A stretch of 6,107 nucleotides of DNA, taken from Thermoplasmatota archaeon. Its GTDB lineage: Archaea; Thermoplasmatota; E2; JACPAO01; JAHFTW01. The stretch lies in NCBI GenBank assembly GCA_028289805.1, contig JANQNI010000047.1, positions 1 to 6,107 on the forward strand, written 5' to 3'. The notes under the pieces were generated by a model. That model saw only the letters and a list, made by a program, of their open reading frames with translations, had not been told where the DNA came from and searched no databases. Of this stretch, positions 1 to 3,635 are shown one piece after another. The position numbers were made by a program, and so were the translations under genes. Numbering within the stretch: the stretch's first letter is position 1; every line of letters begins with the position of its first letter.

Positions 1-68
1 ACCGTCAAATACGGACGGTTCGCCGCGTCGAAGCCTCCGTGGAGACGCAAGGGAAATGGAAGGGAGGT

Positions 69-102
69 GGAAGGGGGGAGAGGGCCCGGCAAGCCGCCGG
101 GC
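69..102 (-). terminator. Possible transcription terminator of the L1-L10-L12 operon
   Basis: On the minus strand, a perfect 7-bp GC hairpin (arms 96-102 and 84-90, 5-nt loop) is followed directly by an uninterrupted pyrimidine run over 69-84, and pyrimidine-rich sequence continues to about 51. It lies about 110 nt downstream of the L12 stop and points the right way to end the ribosomal transcript. Known archaeal terminators are usually T-runs without an obligatory hairpin. This tract is mainly C with scattered T, so the call rests on position and form rather than a match to a characterised signal. Confidence 0.3.
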
Positions 103-129
103 GAAGTCGATGCGGGAAGACCCGTTCGA

Positions 130-159
130 ACCGAACAGGGCGCCGAGGCCGGCGGCCGC
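130..159 (-). pseudogene. Relic of a ribosomal stalk protein C-terminal tail
   Basis: In a minus-strand frame offset by +1 from L12, this stretch encodes AAAGLGALFG, the exact ten residues that end both L10 and L12 in this window. Against the L10 tail the DNA differs at 5 of 30 positions, and against the L12 tail at 7 of 30. Every difference falls at a third codon position. The preceding residues in this frame are Arg/Ala-rich and lack the Glu-rich linker, and after the motif the frame stays open to the window edge with no stop. It looks like the fragment of a duplicated stalk gene rather than a working gene. Chance in GC-rich DNA is the alternative. Confidence 0.35.
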
Positions 160-166
160 AGGCGCC

Positions 167-184
167 AGCCGCGCAAGCGCGGCT
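167..184. repeat. Perfect 8-bp inverted repeat, 2-nt loop
   Basis: Arms 167-174 and 177-184 are exact reverse complements around AA. The repeat sits between the L12 stop hairpin and the stalk-tail relic. No T-run follows on either strand, so a terminator role is not supported. It could simply help stabilise the 3' end of the stalk mRNA. Confidence 0.4.
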
Positions 185-204
185 CGCTCCCACTGCGTCC
201 GGCC

Positions 205-231
205 GTGCTCTCTTCTAGCCGAAGAGAGCAC
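205..231 (-). terminator. Perfect 11-bp hairpin straddling the L12 stop codon
   Basis: Arms 205-215 and 221-231 are exact reverse complements with a 5-nt loop (216-220). On the mRNA the 5' arm is the codons for G-A-L-F, the loop holds the last Gly codon and the first two bases of the TAG stop, and the 3' arm begins with the last G of the stop. The 3' arm is non-coding, so its perfect complementarity is not explained by protein constraint. No U-run follows. I infer a 3'-end processing or stabilising structure, or part of the terminator region. Confidence 0.45.
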
Positions 232-523
232 CCAGGCCGGCCGCAGCCTCCTCTTCGGAGACGCCCTCGTCCTCTTCCTCCTCCTCGACCGGGGCCTCGG
301 CGGCCTCGGCGGCGGGGGCGGCGCCGCCGGCGACGGCGACGGGGGCGGTGGTGGCGGCCTCGATGGCGGCGTCGAAGTCAGCGCCGTCCAGGGCGGCCAC
401 GAGGGCCTTGACGCGACCGGCGTCGGCGGTGACGCCGGCGGCGGTCAGGATGGCGGTGACGTTCTCTTCGTTGACTTCCTTCTCGGCGCTGTGCAGGAGC
501 AGCGCACTGTACACGTATTCCAT
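215..523 (-). CDS. rpl12: Large ribosomal subunit protein L12/P1 (archaeal stalk protein)
   Basis: Archaeal P1/L12 forms dimers that bind the C-terminal spine of L10/P0. Together they make the flexible stalk that recruits and activates translation GTPases. The protein has 102 residues, normal for the family. An N-terminal helical dimerisation domain (about 1-60, starting MEYVYSALLLHSA) is followed by an Ala/Pro hinge (about 60-80). A Glu-rich segment then leads to the factor-binding tail ending AAAGLGALFG. I chose the ATG at 523 because a GGAG (537-534) lies 10 nt upstream and because MEYVYAALLLH-type starts are the family norm; the open frame reaching 574 only runs into L10. It starts 16 nt after the L10 stop, so it is the third cistron. 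The tail is nearly identical in protein to that of L10 but uses different codons. Confidence 0.96.
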   Translation of the reverse strand: MEYVYSALLLHSAEKEVNEENVTAILTAAGVTADAGRVKALVAALDGADFDAAIEAATTAPVAVAGGAAPAAEAAEAPVEEEEEDEGVSEEEAAAGLGALFG

Positions 524-539
524 GTAGGTTTCACTCCTT

Positions 540-1553
540 TTATCCGAACAGCGCGCCGAGACCAGCGGCTGCATCTTCTTCGCTCACTTCCTCTTCTTCC
601 TCTTCCTCCTCCTCGGCCGGAGCGTCGGAGGCGGCGTCGGCCGCCGGGGCGGCGGCGACGTTGGTGAGGACGTCGAGGTGACCGCCGAGGCGCTCCTTGA
701 GCTCCTCGGTCAGGTCCTCTGGCTTCTTGCCCATGGCCGCCAGCATGGCGGCGTAGGCCTGGGCGGCGGCGTCGTCGAACTCGACGCCACCCTCGAGGGC
801 GATGGCCGCGGCCATCTTGAACGCCCGCGTCAGCAGGGGCTGACCCGTGACGGTCGTGGGCCAGGCGGTCTGCATCGACAGCTCGTACGCGGTGCGCACG
901 GCGCGCTGCAGGTCGCCCATGACCTTCTCCTCGTCCACGGCCAGCACGTCGGGGGTGAACAGGGTGTCCTCCTCGAATGCGGCCTGGAGGTCGATCTTCA
1001 ACTCGACCGGCTTGATCTCGAGCTTGGCCAGCATGCCGGCCAGGTCGGCGGAGACGACCTCGCCCTCCTTGACGGGGGTGGTGGTCTTCTGCACGACGAC
1101 CTTGGGGCCCTCGATCTTGGCGGGGATGCCCACCTTCTGAAACTCACCGACGATGGGGCCGGGGCCGAACGGCGTGGGGCCCTTCTCGACGACGATGTCG
1201 CAGGGGGCGATGCCACCGGGGCGCACGGGCGCCTTGGAGGCGCCGGCCTGCAGCGTCTTGTAGAGCTTGAAGGGGTTCATGTCGGTGGCCAGCACGGCCA
1301 TCTGGCCGTCGACCTTCTCCGAGAGCCCCTCCAGGCCCGGGCGCTTCTTGGCGGCCTCGGCGATGGCGAGGCGCAGCAGGCGGTTCTTGGTGCCCACCAC
1401 GTTCACGTCGGCGCGGAGGCTGGCGCGCATCTCCTGCATCTGGGGCCCGGGGATGCCGCCGATCTTGGCGACACCGACGACGGGCGTCTCCGTCAGCATC
1501 TTGGTGAGGCGCTCGACCTCCTTGCGCTTCCACGGAGCGACGCGGGCCTCCAT
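540..1553 (-). CDS. rpl10: Large ribosomal subunit protein L10/P0 (archaeal stalk base)
   Basis: L10/P0 anchors the stalk to the 23S rRNA GTPase-associated centre together with L11 and carries several L12 dimers on a long C-terminal helix. The 337-residue product has the usual archaeal P0 plan. The N-terminal RNA-binding domain (about 1-105) contains VAPWKRKEVERL, GIPGPQMQEMR and GTKNRLLRLAI. The archaeal/eukaryotic insertion domain follows (about 110-185), then the Ala-rich spine helices (about 195-300), an unbroken run of nine Glu, and the shared VSEEDAAAGLGALFG tail. The ATG at 1553 is preferred over an in-frame GTG at 1562. GAGG (1565-1562) is 8 nt before the ATG, and that GTG lies inside the Shine-Dalgarno itself. 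The L1 stop and this start share one base (TGATG), so translation is probably coupled to L1. Confidence 0.97.
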   Translation of the reverse strand: MEARVAPWKRKEVERLTKMLTETPVVGVAKIGGIPGPQMQEMRASLRADVNVVGTKNRLLRLAIAEAAKKRPGLEGLSEKVDGQMAVLATDMNPFKLYKTLQAGASKAPVRPGGIAPCDIVVEKGPTPFGPGPIVGEFQKVGIPAKIEGPKVVVQKTTTPVKEGEVVSADLAGMLAKLEIKPVELKIDLQAAFEEDTLFTPDVLAVDEEKVMGDLQRAVRTAYELSMQTAWPTTVTGQPLLTRAFKMAAAIALEGGVEFDDAAAQAYAAMLAAMGKKPEDLTEELKERLGGHLDVLTNVAAAPAADAASDAPAEEEEEEEEEVSEEDAAAGLGALFG

Positions 1554-2194
1554 CAGAGCCACCTCACGCTGGGGCCCATGGAGGTCTTGAGGTAGATGGA
1601 GTCGATGTTCATGCGACCGTGCTCCAGCTTGGCCTCGACGCGCTTCATGATCGCCTCGATGTTCTCGGCGACGTCCTCGGCGGACATCTCCTCGGAGCCG
1701 ACCACGCAGTGGAACGACTTCTTGTCCTTGCTGCGCAGCTTCACCGTGTTGCGCAGGTTCGAGACCTGGCCGGACGGGTCGGCGCCGGGCGGCAGCGGGC
1801 GCGGCATCTTGCCGCGGGGACCGAGCACGATACCGAGCGTCTTGCCGATCTGCGCCATCAGGGGCGCCTCGGCAAGGAAGTAGTTCATCTGGTTGGCGGT
1901 CTTCTTGAACTGCGCCTTGTTCTTCTGCAGGTCCTCGAACTCCTCCGGCTGGATGACCACGTCGGCCACCTTCTTCGCCAGCGTCGCGCCCTCGCCCTGA
2001 GCGAACACGCCGACCTTCGCCTCCTTGCCCCGCCCCTTCGGGAGAATGATCTCCTCGTCGATGCGGTTCTTGGGGATGTTCAGGTCGACGTTCTTCAGGG
2101 TGATGGCCATGTCGACGGACTGCGTGAACTTGCGCAGCCCCTTGCCCTGCTCCAGGGCTTGGGAGACGGCATTCACGATTTCCTGTTCCGCGAT
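1553..2194 (-). CDS. rpl1: Large ribosomal subunit protein L1, probable AUC start
   Basis: L1 builds the mobile L1 stalk that handles E-site tRNA. In methanogens it also represses its own operon by binding its mRNA. The product shows the family signatures RKFTQSVD, LPKGRGKEAKVGVFA, the GIVLGPRGKMPRPL loop, and the C-terminal SIYLKTSMGPSV. The first canonical start is GTG at 2176, but that leaves a perfect GGAGGTGAT Shine-Dalgarno (2206-2198) 21 nt away and deletes the normal N-terminus. Reading from an AUC at 2194, 7 nt after GGAGG, gives (M)AEQEIVNAVSQALE. This resembles haloarchaeal L1 starts (MADxxIxxAVxRALE, from memory), and the 213-residue product fits the usual length. So I place the start at AUC; if only canonical starts are accepted, the gene is 1553-2176. 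L1 is the first cistron here, and no L11 gene lies just upstream. Confidence 0.93.
   Translation of the reverse strand: MAEQEIVNAVSQALEQGKGLRKFTQSVDMAITLKNVDLNIPKNRIDEEIILPKGRGKEAKVGVFAQGEGATLAKKVADVVIQPEEFEDLQKNKAQFKKTANQMNYFLAEAPLMAQIGKTLGIVLGPRGKMPRPLPPGADPSGQVSNLRNTVKLRSKDKKSFHCVVGSEEMSAEDVAENIEAIMKRVEAKLEHGRMNIDSIYLKTSMGPSVRWL
1559..1565 (-). promoter_or_regulatory. Shine-Dalgarno of L10, inside the L1 coding end
   Basis: GAGGTGG on the mRNA overlaps the last codons of L1, with GAGG ending 8 nt before the L10 ATG. Its GGTG part contains the competing in-frame GTG, which rules that codon out as the start. Ribosomes ending L1 at TGATG can re-initiate directly. Confidence 0.75.
2139..2163 (-). 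promoter_or_regulatory. Candidate L1 autoregulatory hairpin inside the L1 gene
   Basis: On the mRNA, CCC - AA - GCCCTG - GAG - CAGGGC - AA - GGG folds as a 6-bp perfect stem (2144-2149 with 2153-2158), a 2x2 AA/AA internal loop and a 3-bp outer stem. It begins 31 nt downstream of the proposed AUC start. In Methanococcus vannielii the L1 repressor site, a mimic of its 23S rRNA site, also lies within the L1 gene about 30 nt after the start codon. I cannot show that the nucleotides contacted by L1 are present, so the match is in place and shape only. The segment also codes for conserved-type QALEQGKG residues. Confidence 0.35.
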
Positions 2195-2197
2195 GGA

Positions 2198-2206
2198 ATC
2201 ACCTCC
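2198..2206 (-). promoter_or_regulatory. Perfect Shine-Dalgarno of L1
   Basis: GGAGGTGAT is fully complementary to the archaeal 16S rRNA 3' end (AUCACCUCC). GGAGG ends 7 nt before an AUC codon and 25 nt before the first canonical start, GTG at 2176. It is therefore the main evidence for the AUC start. Spacing for the other two cistrons (8 and 10 nt) is comparable. Confidence 0.85.
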
Positions 2207-2242
2207 GCAGTGCAGTGGCGGGGCATGGCCCTGCCTCCTGCG
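2206..2242 (-). promoter_or_regulatory. Leader hairpin abutting the L1 Shine-Dalgarno
   Basis: The mRNA leader can fold into an outer stem CGCAG/CTGCG (2242-2238 with 2210-2206), an asymmetric 2x6 internal loop, and an inner stem. The inner stem is GGC/GCC, one A-C mismatch, then GGGC/GCCC closed by a CAT loop. The last paired G is also the first G of the Shine-Dalgarno. An alternative pairing GCAG/CTGC with a 2x1 loop uses a nearby repeat of ACTGC. The transcript predicted from the TATA box would begin almost exactly at this hairpin. It could expose or hide the ribosome site, or bind L1. Confidence 0.35.
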
Positions 2243-2263
2243 GTGGGGCGCGCCACAAAAGGT

Positions 2264-2274
2264 GCCTATTTAGC
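2264..2274 (-). promoter_or_regulatory. TATA box of the L1-L10-L12 operon
   Basis: GCTAAATAGGC on the minus strand is the only AT-rich island in this GC-rich stretch. It lies about 75 bp before the L1 start. A start site about 25 bp downstream would give a leader of about 50 nt. The box is flanked by short dyad arms, CAAAA (2256-2260) with TTTTG (2276-2280), and preceded on the minus strand by a pyrimidine run (2283-2298). No further promoter is visible inside the operon. Confidence 0.5.
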
Positions 2275-2513
2275 ATTTTGTTGGAGGAGGGGGAGGGACC
2301 ATCCACTGGAAGAGCGGCGGGCATTCCGGGGCCTGTTCCCGCAGGCGGCGTGTTGATCTTGCCCGCGAGCGCCAGGGGTCGTTTCGCGTCCGTGGGAGGA
2401 GGCGCCGACGTGGGCCGTGCGCACCGCCCGACGCGAGCAAGGGATGCCTTGGCAACCTACAGGCCGCGCAGAGGGACGGGTTGACGCGCACAGACCATGC
2501 CAAGATTATATTT
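2275..2513. other. Gene-free spacer between the envelope operon and the L1 promoter
   Basis: Open frames here (for example minus 2270-2503 and plus 2215-2484) have Arg/Pro-rich low-information translations, no ribosome sites and no recognisable motifs, so I call no gene. The visible features are a 16-nt purine run on the plus strand (2283-2298), scattered GCCAAG/CTTGGC motifs near 2448 and 2499, and a sharp GC fall beginning near 2505. I looked for a tRNA around 2440-2510 and found none. Confidence 0.6.
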
Positions 2514-2544
2514 CTATTGTAATATAACGTAGCATCTTCTTGGC
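2499..2544. repeat. Nested inverted repeat around the end of the 93-residue gene
   Basis: A 14-nt left arm made of GCCAAGA (2499-2505) and TTATATT (2506-2512) pairs with AATATAA (2521-2527) and then, after a 10-nt bulge, TCTTGGC (2538-2544). The stop codon of the small gene (2516-2514) lies in the loop, as in the L12 stop hairpin. It could be a weak terminator or 3'-end structure for the envelope operon. No T-run follows on the minus strand. Confidence 0.35.
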
Positions 2545-2795
2545 TCAGCCGTCGCCCCTAGGCTTTCCTCTGGCAATTTTATGGCATGAGAATACTGATA
2601 CAGTAGCTCTCCAGGATTGACTCCAAACGTAATCTTATCGTTTGCATTATTTGCGTCTGCATAGACCCCATCTGTCACCCTCTCGCCGCCACCACCCGGT
2701 CTAACGCATAGAGAGTCAAAATCACCCAATGATATGAATCCTATGGCCAAGAGAGTAGCCAAATAGACAGATATTTTATTTTCTTTTCCGATCAT
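2514..2795 (-). CDS. Small membrane-anchored or secreted protein, unknown function
   Basis: I do not recognise this 93-residue protein. After a short Lys-containing start (MIGKENK) there is a hydrophobic stretch at about 8-23, compatible with a signal peptide or single membrane anchor. A Gly-rich linker follows (34-37), then a polar region of about 55 residues. Cys30 and Cys88 could form a disulfide outside the cell. The ATG begins 3 nt after the lipoprotein stop, so it is the third cistron of that operon, though no Shine-Dalgarno is visible. By my count 2521-2820 is about 44% GC, against about 72% in a sampled L10 segment, which suggests recent acquisition or rapid evolution. An AT-rich TATA-like stretch at 2812-2824 might also give it its own promoter. 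Position, signal-like N-terminus and clean junction support a real gene; no homology is visible. Confidence 0.65.
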   Translation of the reverse strand: MIGKENKISVYLATLLAIGFISLGDFDSLCVRPGGGGERVTDGVYADANNANDKITFGVNPGELLYQYSHAIKLPEESLGATAEPRRCYVILQ

Positions 2796-2798
2796 TGA

Positions 2799-3635
2799 TT
2801 ACCACGTTCCGATATTTAATATTTTTAGCGAGGCGGTTCCGTTTGTGTATGTGCCAGCAGTGCCGAAGGGGAGCATTTCACCAACCACCCCACCTTCAGC
2901 AGATACAGAGGAGATTTGTGTCAGAGTGGGGGCTGAAGTCTCCGTTCGCATCACATCGTAGGCAACAGTTCCATTGCCTGCGAAGTAGCGTCGCTCTTCA
3001 GGATTTCCCACACCATATCTGTTGTACGATTGAATTACTTGTGAGTTATAGCTAAATTCTTCAAAATTTAATTCCAAAATGGGGCCTGTGGTGCCCCCTT
3101 TTTCAAAGGAGAAGGTCGTGTTGAACACATTGACCCCATCCCGAAGCCAAGCCTCCTCAAGGAGAGGCCAAGACGTGAACGCTTCAACAATGAAGTCTGC
3201 AGATGGATCCCCCGGGGCATCCTCGGGAGGGGTCGTCGCAGTTGACCCATACGCCACCCACGAATCTTCCGAGAGAACCTGATCATTGAGCACGAGGGCC
3301 CTACAGTGGTACGCCGTAACGGTGTAGACGGCCAACCCCGAACTCCCGAATCCGAAATTGTCAGGTGCACGATTTTTTATTGGCTCATTGGGCCCATTGA
3401 CACTGAATTGGTAGAACGTGCAGTCGATGCCCTCGAGCGTGTCCACACGAAGATCGAACATCGGATCGACAGTCGCCGGCAGGTCCGGAAGAGGCGCCGT
3501 GGCATTCGGGGGCGCCGGACGGGCGGGCGGTGGACGTTGCACATCCTCGCCCGGCTCTTCCACGGGCTCCGATGCCCCCGGGTCGAGGCACCCGGAAAGC
3601 AGGGCGGCGATGAGCAGAATCGAGACAGACCTCAT
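2799..3635 (-). CDS. Secreted lipoprotein, unknown function
   Basis: The 278-residue product has a short signal peptide ending in a lipobox, L13-S14-G15-C16, so Cys16 is the likely lipidated anchor on the outer face of the membrane. An acidic and Pro-rich tether (about 18-57) leads to a beta-rich ectodomain of about 220 residues rich in Thr, Ser, Asn and aromatics. Cys72 and Cys111 may pair. N-glycosylation sequons occur at N44, N172, N221 and N265. I recognise no named domain or catalytic motif. Its ATG overlaps the stop of the membrane regulator (ATGA), and GGAGG (3651-3647) lies 11 nt upstream, so the two are translationally coupled. I infer a binding or signalling partner of the regulator's ectodomain. 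GC content falls toward the 3' end, merging into the AT-rich downstream gene. Confidence 0.85.
   Translation of the reverse strand: MRSVSILLIAALLSGCLDPGASEPVEEPGEDVQRPPPARPAPPNATAPLPDLPATVDPMFDLRVDTLEGIDCTFYQFSVNGPNEPIKNRAPDNFGFGSSGLAVYTVTAYHCRALVLNDQVLSEDSWVAYGSTATTPPEDAPGDPSADFIVEAFTSWPLLEEAWLRDGVNVFNTTFSFEKGGTTGPILELNFEEFSYNSQVIQSYNRYGVGNPEERRYFAGNGTVAYDVMRTETSAPTLTQISSVSAEGGVVGEMLPFGTAGTYTNGTASLKILNIGTW

Larger units (their letters stand above)
1..204. other. Gene-poor region downstream of the stalk operon
   Basis: No convincing complete gene lies between the L12 stop and the window edge. The region is dense in perfect inverted repeats: 1-6 with 14-19, 84-90 with 96-102, and 167-174 with 177-184. 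It also holds a relic-like copy of the stalk tail (130-159) and a purine-rich plus strand at about 51-84. A minus-strand frame continuing the L12 frame after its TAG is open over 5-193, but it encodes only a Pro/Arg/Ala-rich sequence typical of high-GC shadow frames, so I do not call it a gene. Confidence 0.5.

Noticed and set aside
5..193. 62-residue minus-strand reading frame after L12
   Set aside because: It is the L12 frame continuing past the TAG, begins with GTG without a ribosome site, and translates to Arg/Pro/Ala-rich sequence with no motif. It is better explained as a GC-rich open frame.
583..618. GAA/GAG-type microsatellite in the L10 tail
   Set aside because: It encodes the Glu-rich linker normal for archaeal P0, so a repeat element is not needed to explain it.
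1551..1562. GTG at 1562 as the L10 start
   Set aside because: It lies within the Shine-Dalgarno sequence that correctly serves the ATG at 1553.
678..1595. Long plus-strand frames opposite L10 and L1 (also 1619-2356)
   Set aside because: They are antisense shadows produced by GC-rich third positions in highly conserved ribosomal genes. Their translations are Leu/Gly/His/Asp repeats with no domain.
2270..2503. 77-residue minus-strand frame before the L1 promoter
   Set aside because: It overlaps the TATA box, has no Shine-Dalgarno, and its product is Arg- and Pro-rich with a poly-Pro end typical of a non-coding frame.
2440..2510. Possible tRNA or small RNA (CTTGGCA at 2448 pairing with TGCCAAG at 2498)
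   Set aside because: No T-arm, anticodon arm or D-arm can be laid out between the paired ends, and the spacing does not fit a tRNA.
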